DNA from: Colletotrichum lupini | Lineage: Eukaryota > Ascomycota > Sordariomycetes > Glomerellales > Glomerellaceae | NCBI RefSeq assembly: GCF_023278565.1 | Contig: NC_064681.1 | Location: forward strand, 1,488,001-1,552,000 | Direction: 5' to 3' | Length of the DNA stretch: 64,000 nucleotides | Part shown: positions 23,993-35,680 of the stretch, piece by piece | How positions within the stretch are numbered: the first letter of the stretch is position 1 | Layout of the letters: each line of letters starts with the position of its first letter | Translations under genes and position numbers: made by a program | Notes under the pieces: model-generated | Told to the model about the DNA's origin: nothing | Databases searched by the model: none | The model's input: only the letters and a program-made list of their open reading frames with translations

Positions 23993-26622
23993 TCACGCCA
24001 GGTACCCAAGCTCGTCGTCTTCGAGTCGCTCCAAGTACTCCTTGTCGAGCAGAATCTCTATGCACTTCTTGATGTCCGAAACCTTTGGCACGAAGCGCGA
24101 CCGGATCTGGTTGATGGTCTCGCTGACGAGCTGAGTGTGCTTCATCTTCTTTCTGGCCTTCATGATACGAACGATGGCAGACTGTTACCTTGTTAGTACG
24201 TGAAAAATCACTGTCATAGAAATGGATGGACATACCTGCAGCAGAAGCTTGCGGTCCTCCTCGATCGTCTTGTTCGTCTCCACCTCCTCCTGCTTAGTCT
24301 CCTTGGCACCACCGAGGTTCAGGTTAACTCTGATCTTCTTGCTCTTGAAGTCATAGTTGAGGCGGAAGCTCTTGCCGGCCTCCGGCTTGCCTTCGGGTGA
24401 CATAATGAGGACCTTGGCCTTGAGAAGAATGGCCAAGGCCTGGTCAAGGACCTCAGAGCTCAATAGGGTAATACCCGAAATATCCTCGTAAGTGTACTTG
24501 TCCTTATCGTTGTAAAGGAGCAGGATGGCCATTTGGTAGGCAGACACCTGGAATGTGTAAGGCGTCTTGCTGTTCTTGCAGTAGCCGGCCTTCAGCTCGC
24601 CCTTGCAAAGCTGCCACAGCCACGTGAGCTTGCGACCCTCGTGCCGGTTCTTGTAGAATCGGGTAAACCGCTCGCAGTCGTCATTGATCTCGTGTGGTGG
24701 AGTGAAGCTGGTGTTTGGTGCGGTCAGGGGCCAGAAACCAGTACCGAGGATGGAGTATTGGGAGTCGAGGGTAGTCTTAAGACCCTCAAGACCTGCGACA
24801 TGCTCCTTGAAGCTGACATTAAGGTCCTTGGACGTCTGCATGTCCTGGAACATCCTCTGGAGCTTGTTGGTGTACTCGAAACCACACGCCTCCTTGAGTT
24901 TACTGATCATGCTCGTTTCCGCGTCGTCGGATGACGAGTTACTGTGCACCAGACGGCGGGCGAGCATGCGTGAGTAGAACTTCTGGAACACGTCCTTGTC
25001 CTCAATGTACTTGAAGACGGTCATAATCTGGGTGAGCGTGTTCTCCAACTCGCCCTCCTCGATGCCAGTGCTGCTCTTGCGCAACAACACATCTGTGTAC
25101 TTGGCCAAGAGCTCTGGCGACTTGTTGGAGCCAGACTTGCAGACTTCGTTTCTGTTGATGAACTCGCGGCAGGCATTGTCCAAGGACCGCGTGAACTCGG
25201 CTTCGCCATCAAACGCACGCGTCACCAGACCTGAGTACTGGGAGTGGATCTCCAACAGCGCATCGACATAGACCTTTGGCTCCAGCTTCTCGGCGTCAGA
25301 TGCCACCTTCTCCACAGCACTCAGACCTGCCTTGCGGACATGTGTCTCGAACCTCTGCCTCAGAGGATCCAAGCCCTCCGGAATCCTAGACAGTAGCTTG
25401 TACATCCTCGCCATATCTTCTTCTCTGTCGTTATCCAGGAGGACCTGGAATTCGTCGCGAAGTAGCGTAGAGTGATCGGCAATGAGGGCTTGGTTGCACG
25501 TCTTGCGCAACGGTGTGATGATATCAGCGTGTAGAAACATGCGCACCCGCTCCTCCTCTTCCTCAAGTCTCGTCTCCGCCTTCTTCATGTATTCGACAAC
25601 ACTGTTCTCAGCGACGAATTGTTTCGACTCATTCTGGTAGTATTCTTTCGTCGCAGCCAAGAAGGGGCGCTCGAAGTGGAAGCGGTATACGTCGAGAGTG
25701 GACTTGGTGGGGTCGGCATCGTCGAGACCGAGGGATACGAAAGAGTCGACAACTTGCTTTATCTGACCATACTCAATGGTCTCGCCGTTGCGCTGCTTCT
25801 CGACCAGCTTCAGAACCGCCTCCATAACCTTGGTCGATACCTGCTCGAAGAGAACCCTACGCCACTGGACCAGGTGCAACGTGTAAACGTCGTAGATGTT
25901 CTTCTTGCCCTCATCCATCTCGCGCTTGACCCAGTGTCGGTTCAGATACCGGAAAAGGTGATGGATGTACTTGGCCGCAATCGTGTATCGATTCCATTCT
26001 TTGATATAGAATGTCAGCAAGGCTTCGTCGGTGTGCGTCTTGGACTGCTGAACGAGCCCTTCGAGATGTTGCTTGAGGTACTCGATGAGCTTGTTGTAAA
26101 GCTCCTCTCCGAGAAGGTGAGCTATCACGAGATGTCAGTATAGCTGCCCCACGCAGCAACGGAAGCGTGTTCCATGCTCACCTCCTCTGTGGTTGCCTGA
26201 TCCGATGCTTCCCTGGGGAACGGATAATCCGACAGCCTTTTGGGATGTGCAGAAGTTGTGGACGGCACTAGAGATCAAGTTAGAAGATGAAGATAGTGAA
26301 CGGTCAGCAAGGCGTACGTGTAGACTCCCATGTACTGTGGCGAGCGAGCAGTGGTTAGCACTCTTCCATCTGGCACGAGGAACGTGGAGCAGCTTTGGGC
26401 ATTTCAACTCACGATCTGCATGTCGATACCACGCTCAAGATCCAGCATGATACGCTGGATGCCAGCCTCGAGGTACTTCCATCTGTACGCAGTCAGCGCG
26501 GGGTGTTCGACCAACGGCGACGGAGTCGCGAGGCTGCGGAGGTCCACTCACGTGGCTCCAATGTCCTCCCTGTTAGGAACTGGAGGCATCTGGACGGCAG
26601 GCGCCATCTTGGCTGTAGACAT
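23993..26622 (-). CDS. CUL1: Cullin-1 (Cdc53/CulA), SCF ubiquitin ligase scaffold
   Basis: Six exons: 26622-26552, 26482-26413, 26334-26318 (a 17-nt microexon encoding YMGVYT), 26267-26182, 26121-24236 and 24181-23993, giving 772 aa. The N-terminal cullin repeats begin with [12 protein letters not shown] and [12 protein letters not shown], the Skp1/F-box binding end. The cullin homology domain (TKDLNVSF-like segment, [20 protein letters not shown]) binds the RING protein Rbx1. The last exon contains [11 protein letters not shown], where Lys of IMK (about residue 718) is the expected NEDD8 acceptor, and ends in the winged-helix [17 protein letters not shown] ligases tag proteins for the proteasome in cell-cycle and nutrient responses. 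The length equals that of other fungal CUL1 proteins. Confidence 0.95.
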
Positions 26623-28465
26623 GATCCCAAGCTCTCAGATCGAGCGCGCTGTCTGTGGAAGAAATTGGTGAGGCCGTCGTGGCCGTCGTGGTGGGGGGAG
26701 GGGCGGATGCTGGTTCGGGGGTCGATTCGGCGTGGAAGGCGGGGGGAGGGACCTGCTGCAAGAGACGAGAAGTTTAGAAAACCCGTCTAGGCAAGAGATG
26801 GAGAAAATGTATTTGGATCTCCAGTCCTGCCGTTGGTGGAAGGATAAGGAGAATCAGTAGATGGTGGTGGAGGGTTGATGTCGTGGCGTGGACTCGGACG
26901 CTTGTGGAAATCAAAGTCGAAGAATGGAGATGCAAAGGAAAGGCCGGTGGTCGCAAGGGTTGGAAGGAGGGAGAGGCTGCCTTACGTTACCAGGGTCTGG
27001 GGGAAAAGGGAAGGAACACGGCGGCCTTTGTCTGAGTCAGAGCGAAGGGAAGTGAGGCCGTACTTCGCTCAAATAACACCTTGAAGGGGAAAGCAAGAAA
27101 ATAAAGAAGAGAAGTTTCTAGCCTGGACCACAAGAGCTGTGAACGCGATCAGGCAGACACTGGTCGACTGGTGGGTAGGATGAAAGGCTGCTTTGCTTGC
27201 TGGGTGAGAGGCGCTGCAGATGGAGGCGGCGTCCGGTGGTGGAGGACCCAGGTCTCGAGGTGGTGGCCAGCTACGGATACGGTAGCGACACGACCATGCT
27301 CTAGGCTGCGACAAGACCAGGCCAGCCCACGTCCACCTCTCCGTCACAGCATGAGTGGTGGAGAGTGGTGACTCTGCCCTCTAAACCCGGGTGAGGCCTG
27401 GGTGCTTGGGACTGGCTGTCGGAGAGCGAAGTGGGTCTCCAACCGGAAGGGTCTAGCGGAGAGTTTCTGCCGAGCGCGACCGCCCTTAACCATGAGCTTT
27501 GGTAATCCGCGATAGGGAAGGCGTGCTTTATGGGCTTCTGCTTCAGGTACGCGACCAGGCAATTAAGACACAGCCTACTCCGTAAAGGTACCTCACTTCA
27601 GGGTTTGCTGGGGGCGGGAACGAGGGGACATTGGGACTTCTCAGCCTTACCTTTTTCTTTGATTGGCACGAATACCTTGTTCTCTTTCGATTTGCACCCA
27701 CCCAGACCCTATCGATCCAAGGGTACTCTATAAGAGGATACATAAGGTAGTTGGGACTCTTGACCACAGTTAACTTTATTCCTGTTTACACCTGAGATGC
27801 CTAGACTGACTAACTTTGTCATTCCCATTTGCTCAAGAACGTGTTTACCCATCGCTTCTAGACACGATGCTCCATGGATAAAGATTGTTTAGGTCTTGAC
27901 TCATGGCTCTGACTTGACCATGCTTCTCCCCCCAGCGATTACTCCAAAATGACAAAACTCTTCCGTCGACATTCTGTCTGGTTTTCTCAAAATACATGGA
28001 TCTTGGATATGGCCACGTCAACTCGTATCACATATAGACTACTTGTTGCTGACTGTTTTTCGCCATCTTACAAACTCCACCTGAAATTGAGTCGCATGCT
28101 TTGCTACCTTTATAATGCCACCTTGTTATGGATGTTTGTCATTCACTTCTACAGAGCCAAGGAGGCGGGCACGACTTGTTGTGAATAGTATCCCCAGCCA
28201 CAAAGCATCAGATCTGTCACCTCTCATCTGACATGCCAAAATACATCGCACTTTGACATACATCACACAAAAGGCCCAGTCACATATTACATCGCTGAGA
28301 CTGTGCAAAGGTTGATATCAACATGACTAGACAGCCAGAAATATGTATAATGAACAAAGAGGAAGGACCGCAGCTACTGTTGCGCGCTGAAGTTATCGTG
28401 TAGGCTTTTACTAAACCGGGTATACCCAACAAGACCAAAGAAAACACCTCCCATGCCCCCCAAAA
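26623..28465. other. CUL1 upstream region and SRF1 3' flank
   Basis: 1.8 kb. The part next to CUL1 is G-rich on plus (pyrimidine-rich on the coding strand), as expected for a 5' UTR. One AGGTACCT palindrome lies at 27596. No convincing gene was found. Confidence 0.4.
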
Positions 28466-29667
28466 CTACATGCGGTCGTGAGAGCTTTCATCCTCGCCTC
28501 CTCCAAGTCGTTGAACCGTTCGGAAAATGTTGACCATGAAGTTCAAGGTCCACGCCAGCAGACCCGCCAGCATAAACGACGCCAGGGCCTGACTCAGCTG
28601 CCTCACTTGCCCTGCTTCGACATTATGGAAGACGAGCGATTCAAATGCCAATGATGTGCTGGCCGATTTGAATATGATGAAGAAGAGGTCGAGCAGAATG
28701 AGGGCAATCTTCTGGACAGCTGGTCGGAGGCCCAATGGCTTGCCCGTGTACTCGTCCCAAAGCATGTACCCGATATAAGGTACAGCAACTGTATCGACGG
28801 CAATAGCGACAATACTTTGCGCGCGCTCCGGGCTGACATTGCTCTTGGCGTTCTCCTTTTCGTAGATGCGGGCTGCTATAGCCAACGCGATGATGGACGT
28901 GAACATGACTGTAAGCCGGAAAACCAGGGGCACTAAGTAGTGTCGTAGAATGAGGGACCACATTCTTTGCCTAAAGGTCTTCGTTCTCTTCTGCTTCGTC
29001 GATCCCTTCTCCAAGTCTCTGTGGGCGTGCGAGTCGTATCGCTTGTTGAAGTCAGGCTGCAACTTATCCAGCATACTGACGTCCACAACCTCCGACTGCT
29101 CTCCTTCCATGTGCCCGTAGGCCGACGAGTGAAGAAAGTCCTTCCATGCTGCTGGTGGGCCCTGGGTTGCGGGCCTGTGTGCTGAGACGATGACGGGCTC
29201 TGCTGTTCGTAGGTGATCCCACTTTCGGCCGTGTTGCGCGCCCTTGCCGCGGAAGAAGTCCGTAAGCCGGACGTTTGTGTTTGGGCGAGCTTTCTCTAAG
29301 ACGGGGTCGCCAGTGTAGTCGACCCAGCCGTCACGCGACACCCGACGATCAGGCTCCTTAGGCTGGTGATTGTGGTGAGGTGGAACGGCTCGGGCCGGGG
29401 GTGATAGCAGTTGAAGCTGATCTTCGCTGGGTTTGCCATACCGCGTCTCGTAAGAGTCTATCCATGCTATTGCGACAAGGGAATTAGTCCGGTTCCTACT
29501 CAATCAAAGATCCGAACAAGCCGGAGATCATCCTTACGAGGGAGCGATTTCGGCTGTAAGCGCATGCGCGGGGCACCATTACTATCGATCGCTGTACTGC
29601 TTGTGCCGACTGAAGCTCGAAAGTCGGCCGAGGCGGAACTGCCAGGTGGGTGACTGGATGTGCTCAT
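28466..29667 (-). CDS. SRF1: SRF1-type regulator of phospholipase D
   Basis: Two exons, 29667-29538 and 29466-28466, giving 376 aa. The N-terminal half is hydrophilic, with a conserved LPPWIDSYETRYG segment at the exon junction and WVDYTGDPVLEKARP. The C-terminal half has four hydrophobic helices, including VPLVFRLTVMFTSIIALAIA, IVAIAVDTVAVPYIGYMLW, ALILLDLFFIIFKSASTSL and SFMLAGLLAWTLNFMVNIF. This matches the fungal Srf1 family. Yeast Srf1 regulates the phospholipase D Spo14 and is a membrane protein. It is divergent from the KHE-related gene at 31387. The family call rests on the conserved membrane half. Confidence 0.82.
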
Positions 29668-31386
29668 CGCAGTCGCAGCCTTGGCTGAGGCTGGACGCTG
29701 AACTCGAGAGGAGGGGTGCTACGACGAGGCCGTCTGCGATTGTGAGCGTCGTGAGTGGAACGCTTCGTCAATGGCGTGTAAAGAGGCTCGCATATTAATA
29801 TGCCCTCCGCCTTTCGGTCGAGGCCGTACGAAAGCGAGGTATCGATATTATTATCGCAGGTGATATCGTGCACTTGATCGTCGAGGTTTGTGTACACAAG
29901 TTGAGAAGGAAAGTCGTCAGGACGAAGGAGCGGGTGAGAGACGTAAGAAAATAAGATTATGATTTGAGAAAAGCAAGAAGGCGAAATAGTAACGAGACCG
30001 TGATCAAGTCCAAAGTCCAAAGTAAAGTAAAAAAAGGCAAAAGACACGGTAGAAAAGGTGCGCGTGATGGGAGACAGTTAGCAACCTAACGGTTGGGTGC
30101 GCCCTGTGTGTCTCTCTCTCAACGGCGGCGGAGGCGGCGGCTGTGTCCTCGTGGGGAGAGATGAGCTAGTGGTGCTGGCTGGCGTCGCTATTTCTTGGCT
30201 TCGTCGTCGTCCCCGTCCAGTCCCGTTCTTTGGTTCTGTCTCCAGGGTGAATCCCAAAGCTGACGGTGGCCAGCCTAAGTTTCCGGAGAGAAACACCAAA
30301 AGAAAAGCAGACCACACGACACTCGGATTGTGCCATGCAGGTCTATGACCGCAACTTTTGCCCGGGCGTTCCAGCAAACCGGGAAACTTTGCAGAAAGAC
30401 TGCAGAGTCCAGACACCTCTTGCAGCGCCAAACAGACTGGACGACAAAATGAAGGGCTGGGGAGAAGGGAATCGGAAGGGAGAGAAAGGGAAAGAGGTGT
30501 GTCCAACAGCCCGATTGGAAGGCTGGTAGCACCGGCGCACTGGAGCAATCTAACAACTGGAGCAACCCGACGGGTGGGCCCCTCGATGCCGGCTGCCTGC
30601 GAAAATGCCAGGTACGTACTCCCCGAATGCGCGGGCAGTCACACTGTCACGACCTCGAGATGGAGGAATTTAGCGGGTTTCGAAAGCCAATTTGCGCGAG
30701 CGCGATCTGGGATCAGAGGAAAATTCAGTCGTGATAGAGGGGCACACGTCAGCTTGGCAGTCGGTTTTGAGCTATAACAGACATGGTGTCAGGCCCATAT
30801 CTTCCCCTATCGCGCAGCTGAGCAGGGGGCTTCGATAGGCATTGATGCAAGCACTCTTAAGCTCCGGGGATACCCCTTCATGTATCGCCCTAACAGTGGC
30901 CCCTCGCACTCGGCGCACCACTCAAATCACAGGAACGGCCCATGACGCCAACCTGCGTCACTGCTCTGCGTCCGGGTTCAGTCCAGGAAGCTTGACCCAG
31001 AAGCTAAGATGGATGACAGGGGGCAGGGCTCTAGTTCTTCAAAGTCCAAGAGGCTGAGAGCTTCCAGACCTGGAACTCCACGACACACGTCAAAATTGCC
31101 TCCTTTCTTCGACAAGGGACAAGAGGCCGCCTGGGGTTTCCATCACTTGCGATTTTCTTTTCGCCCCTCGGCCAATTCAGTATTTCACTCGACATGCGGA
31201 CTGGGAGAAGCTTTGTCTGCTAATCTCTGAGCCAAGAGCGTCCTCTGTTCCCTTCCCCCTCCATCCCATCGCAACTGCCGCGGGGCAGCGCGTCGCATAT
31301 TCCTCGATAGACCCGACGAAGACGAAGTTAGTCGCAGCAGCCAACCTCCGGCACCCATCGCTCGGGCTGAGCCCTCGTCGTCCGAT
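29668..31386. promoter_or_regulatory. Divergent promoter region of SRF1 and the KHE-related gene
   Basis: 1.7 kb between two divergent genes, expected to hold both promoters and 5' UTRs. Stretches beside each gene are pyrimidine-rich on the respective coding strand. Open frames here are short and unrecognised. Confidence 0.45.
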
Positions 31387-32371
31387 ATGCGTCTCTATCT
31401 CCTCCCCATTACCACGAGTCGGACTCTTCTCTACTCACAACGACTGAACATTGCGACGACGAACCAACAAGGCTTGGCAGATAAGGTCAGCAAGAGGGCA
31501 GCCAAGCTGTGGGCTGGCTGGGAAGCAAAAAAGAGCGGATGGCAGAAGAAGGTCGTGAGCTATGGAAACTACGCCCTGCGTCGAATTCCGTACGAAGAAT
31601 GGGGGTTGAAGTCGGTGCCACCCATTTCTGCGAGACGCAAGGACGAGGAGCTCAAGGGCAAAGAGAAGATTGAATTGGTCTTCCCGGATACCATCATTCC
31701 AACAAAGCAGGCTGAGCAAGTCGTCAGGACACTGGCCACCGAACGAGATGCGCTGCACAAGAGGAAGCTCATATGGTGCTTGATTGGCATGCCCATCTCG
31801 GCGCCGTTCGCCCTGGTGCCCGTGTAAGTTGAAACTTCGATTCCGATTCTCTTGTGTGGAAGAAGTGCATTGCTGATATTATTATCCTCCTAGGATACCT
31901 AATCTGCCATTCTTCTATCTCGTCTACAGAGCTTGGTCGCATTGGCGCGCTCTCGAGGGAGGCAAGCACCTCCGATTCCTCGTTGACAATAAACTCCTGG
32001 CCTTGTCCCCGTCAAAGCTATTGAATGACATTTATACGCCTTTAATCCCAGAAAACACAACCGTAACACCGTCGAAACCAGCCCTTGGCAGCACGGAGCC
32101 TTTGAAAGGCAAGGGAGAAAACGCAAAGGACGAAACAATCCTACTCTCGCAGGCCAATGGCCAACGGATTGCCAAGACGCTTGATGTACCCGAGCTGGGC
32201 GTCGAAATTGAGCGGGCCATCTGGCAGGTGAACCATGCCAAGAAGGCCAAGGAGGAAGAGGCTTCTGTTGAAGCCGCGGACGATGCCGCAAAGGAAGCCG
32301 CAAAACAGGTCAATGCCAATCCCACGACGGATAAAGAAAAGCCTTCCGACCCGACCAAGGAGAAGAAGTAG
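31387..32371 (+). CDS. Mitochondrial K+/H+ exchange-related protein (YDL183C family)
   Basis: Two exons, 31387-31823 and 31894-32371, giving 304 aa. The N-terminus MRLYLLPITTSRTLLYSQRL looks like a mitochondrial targeting sequence. The family signature is GWQKKVVSYGNYALRRIPYEEWGLKS in discontinuous form, followed by a membrane hairpin (LIGMPISAPFALVPVIPNL) split by the intron and FFYLVYRAWSHWRALEGG. The C-terminal 60 residues are Lys/Glu/Ala-rich and disordered. The family (Mit_KHE1) has been linked to K+/H+ exchange across the inner mitochondrial membrane in yeast; the exact role is uncertain. The intron has a GTAAGT donor and a CTGAT branch point. Confidence 0.85.
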
Positions 32372-32597
32372 CCTCGGCAACGACTTGTAGGATGATGGAC
32401 GTCTGTAATGTTTGTAATGTATGCTCTCTAGACGTGAGCTGGTTCGGCCTGATGTATGTATGACGATAAAGCCCCGCTCCGATAGACAGACTCTTCTCTT
32501 TTGCTTTTGGGTCGGGCTAGAATCATGAAGTTTCATCCCGCCTGATGACGAGTTGGTGGACTTGTTCAATGTGGCCAGAAATGGGGTCCATGAGATT

Positions 32598-33227
32598 TTA
32601 CGTAGCCTCGGTAGCCGAATACATGTGGAAGCCGTGGGCTCGAAGGGCCGGTAGACATCCACAGATACACATCAACCCGAATGCCAACGCAACCCTGCGA
32701 GCGCTATCTTTGGAAAAGGGACTTCGTAGCCTGGGCACGAGCGACCCCCACTGCCGCGCGCTCTCGTCCGCGTCGTCGTCAGCCTCGCAGAAGAAATCGT
32801 ACTCCTCGCCCTCGTGCTCCTTCCAGTGCGCCGCCCGAATGTGGACCTTTGGCTGCTTCTTCTGCTGTTGCTGCTGCTGCTTCTGGGACGACGGCGGCCA
32901 CGGCGGCTGATTCGAGGTAGCCATGACAATGAGCCCCCTCGCCGCGACCTCGTCTTGGCGATCGCACTCTGCGAGGATGTCGAGGATCTCGTCCCTCGTG
33001 TACATTGTGCTCTCCCGCGTCAGGGCTTCCGACTTCCAAGCCATGGCGGCCTTGTGGCGGAGGAGTCTCTGGGTCGGGCTCACGTCGCCGCGGCCCTGTT
33101 GGCGTCTCTTTTCGCGCAGTTTCTGGTGGCAGCGTTGCGGCGCGACGGCGTGGACGTCTGGGTTTAGGGGTGAGGGCACGAGAGGGCTGTAGCCTGCCCG
33201 GTTTGGTAGTTGTGACATTTGAAGCAT
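32598..33227 (-). CDS. Small uncharacterised protein, possibly tail-anchored
   Basis: A single frame of 209 aa starting with two close in-frame ATGs (33227 and 33218). It has a basic N-terminal part (RCHQKLREKRRQQGR), a helical segment TRDEILDILAECDRQDEVAARG, a poly-Gln run followed by KKQPKVHIRAA, an acidic stretch EGEEYDFFCEADDDADES, and near the C-terminus a 17-residue hydrophobic segment VALAFGLMCICGCLPAL. That layout suggests a tail anchor, which is inference. No family was recognised. It converges on the KHE-related gene, 226 bp away. The coding call rests on length and on the hydrophobic/helix pattern. Confidence 0.6.
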   Translation of the reverse strand: MLQMSQLPNRAGYSPLVPSPLNPDVHAVAPQRCHQKLREKRRQQGRGDVSPTQRLLRHKAAMAWKSEALTRESTMYTRDEILDILAECDRQDEVAARGLIVMATSNQPPWPPSSQKQQQQQQKKQPKVHIRAAHWKEHEGEEYDFFCEADDDADESARQWGSLVPRLRSPFSKDSARRVALAFGLMCICGCLPALRAHGFHMYSATEAT

Positions 33228-34077
33228 TTTTTCTGTGATTGTTGTGTTGGTGCTTCTTTTCTTCTTCGTCTTCTTCTTTCTAGGCGTGTTTGTCTAATCC
33301 GTGTAGTGATATTTTGCTTGTCTGAAAGACGTGCAATTAGGCGTGTAATTAGGGCGACGATCGGTTTAGAAAGATGTGGGTTCTTTGGTTTCTGTGGGAG
33401 AAAGAAGATATGGGTCGCTTTCGAGAAGGTGATGGTGAATTGTTAACCAACTGTTATCGACATGGTGTTGCAAAGGAGGATTATGATTGCTCCGGGAAGG
33501 GAGAGGGGGGGACTGGAGGAAGGTGGCCAATGTCAATAATGGAGGCGGTTAAGAAAAAAAAGTGCGAATTGGTATGCTGGTGTGGTTGTGAAGAGATAGC
33601 CGCGAGATATGAGAGATATGGAGCTGGACGCCCGTCTGGAATGTCTCTGGAGGGAACTAGACACGAGAGGGATGGAGCCGACGTTCCTCCCTGGTGTCAG
33701 TTGCGAGATTTCCACCCCGTAACTGCAATGTTCCACACGATTTGGCGATTGGATGTGATAAGCCCAGGCATTCAGTCAAAAGGTAGAAAGAGAGACGAGC
33801 AGGCATAAACACGGAAAACGAGAGGATGAATGTGAATGGAGATTTTGCGAGAAGAGCCACGGATTCAAGTGCGGGCATGTCGGGTGTGCCAGTTGATATG
33901 GGATTTAAAAACCATGGCGGAATCGGCATGCAGGTAATTATCTCTCTCTCTCCATCCATCTCTTTCCCTACCTGCATACAGCACGCCACGCCTTTTCTCT
34001 CGCTCGCCGTCCGTTCCCCCGATTCCCTCCGTGAGCCGTAGGACCGTGTGGCCCGTAAGCGTGAAGCCCGAAGGTAC
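33228..34077. other. Upstream flank before the AT-rich island
   Basis: About 850 bp of normal composition holding the promoter side of the small protein gene and ending at the left inverted repeat. No gene was seen. Confidence 0.4.
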
Positions 34078-34111
34078 CTACGGCAGACTGCAAGAGGCAC
34101 TCTGCCAAAAC
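34078..34111 (+). repeat. Left terminal inverted repeat
   Basis: 34 bp beginning CTACGGCAGACTGC, matching the reverse complement of 39720-39753 with one mismatch at 34103 (T here, C in the other copy). Flanked outside by TAC. Confidence 0.9.
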
Positions 34112-35456
34112 ACTTTTTTTATATATTAAAGTAGAAATTATATTTTACAGTCACCCTACTACCTAGGATAGGGTCTAGACTAGTATAGTAACTTATAAAT
34201 AGGGGTTATAAAGATTTATAGCTTAAGAGATATTTTAATTTCGTAATATATTAAACCGTATAATAATATATAAAATCGCATAATATCGTACCCCAATATA
34301 AAAGTTTTTTTTCTCTTTATAACTTTATTATAAAAGTAACTACTACTTTTTACCCTCCTATAAATAAAAATTACTCTTTATTTAAGTTATTAAATTAATA
34401 GCTCGCTTATAAATATTATAATATAGATTTATAATAACTTCTAGTCTCTATATAAAACGTTACTAAACTAATTAACTTTATAATACCTCCTCGTAAAACT
34501 ATTTTAAAACGACCGATCGATAATAATACTCGTATAGGCTTTGCCTTTTTTATATAATAAGAACGTATAAACGTATAAGCCTCGATATTAATAAAATCTC
34601 TTTTTATAAGCTTAAAGGAGCGGGAACGAAGTATTTAGTAAATAAAAAAGGAGCTAAAATAATCGCTAATAATTAATATTTTTATTATATTATATAACGT
34701 ATTCTTTTTTAAGAACGAACTTAACGGTTTTTAAATAACGACTTATATTAACGTCTAAGTTATTAAAAAGTTTATTAAAAAAGTTTAGTGTAATCGCTTT
34801 TTAACGTTTACTTTATATTAAGATATAATACGATTTATTATTTTATATTTTATAATAAACTAGCAAATTTTTTTAATAGAATAGATAGTATTTTTAATTA
34901 ATATAAAGAATTTTTATAATATTTTAGAATATTATAAAGTAGCGTATAAAGCTATAAGTTTAAAAAAATTCTTTTCTAAAGCTACGATCTTATATAAAAA
35001 AGATAATTACTAACTTTTTATTATTTTTTAAACTAGAATTAAGTTACTAATTATTAAACTTTAGTTAATAAAAAAGGGAAAAGGTTGTATAAAGCTAATT
35101 ATAACTAAAACTTTAAGTAAAACGACGTATAGAAATATTCTAAAAATACGGCTTTTAATAAGTATTAGTATTAAACTAATAATAAAGATTAAGGAGGAAT
35201 TATTAATTAAGTAAGAAAAAAAGATCGTTAAAAAAGAAGTAAAGGCTAAGAAAAAAGTTAAAAAGGATAAAAACGATAGGAAAAATAAGATTATAATAGT
35301 TTAATAAGAAAATAAAGTTTATAATAATAAATAACTTAGTATACTATAAAAATAAAAACGAGTATTCTCGTTAATAAATAGTTTAGAGTAAACTATAATT
35401 ATATTTATAATTCCTTTTTATCCTTAGTATCGCTCGTAATTACGAAGCTATTTAAT

Positions 35457-35680
35457 TGTCACGAAAGGGAACTTGAGGCAGGTCGGAACGCTGCTGTATT
35501 GACCTAATTGACTGAAGACTTAACGTGAAGAGGGAAAAAACAGAACAGTGGGCAGAAGCTGGCGAGCTGGCCCTTTGGGCCCAGCGGTCCAGCTCGTCAC
35601 GTGACCACTGGGAGCTCAGCCTCGCAGCCTGAGGCTGAGCCACGGGGCCCACAGGGGCCCTGATGCCCACTGCCGTGACA
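35457..35680. mobile_element. Solo-LTR-like insertion, not RIP-mutated
   Basis: A 224-bp GC-normal island inside the AT-rich block with sharp edges. It starts TGTCACG and ends CGTGACA, so the ends are inverted repeats of the TG...CA type typical of LTRs. TAAT directly precedes (35453-35456) and follows (35681-35684) it, a candidate 4-bp target duplication. No coding sequence is present. Best read as a solo LTR of a Ty3-type or similar retroelement inserted after the surrounding DNA had been mutated. A short non-autonomous DNA element is the alternative. Confidence 0.65.
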
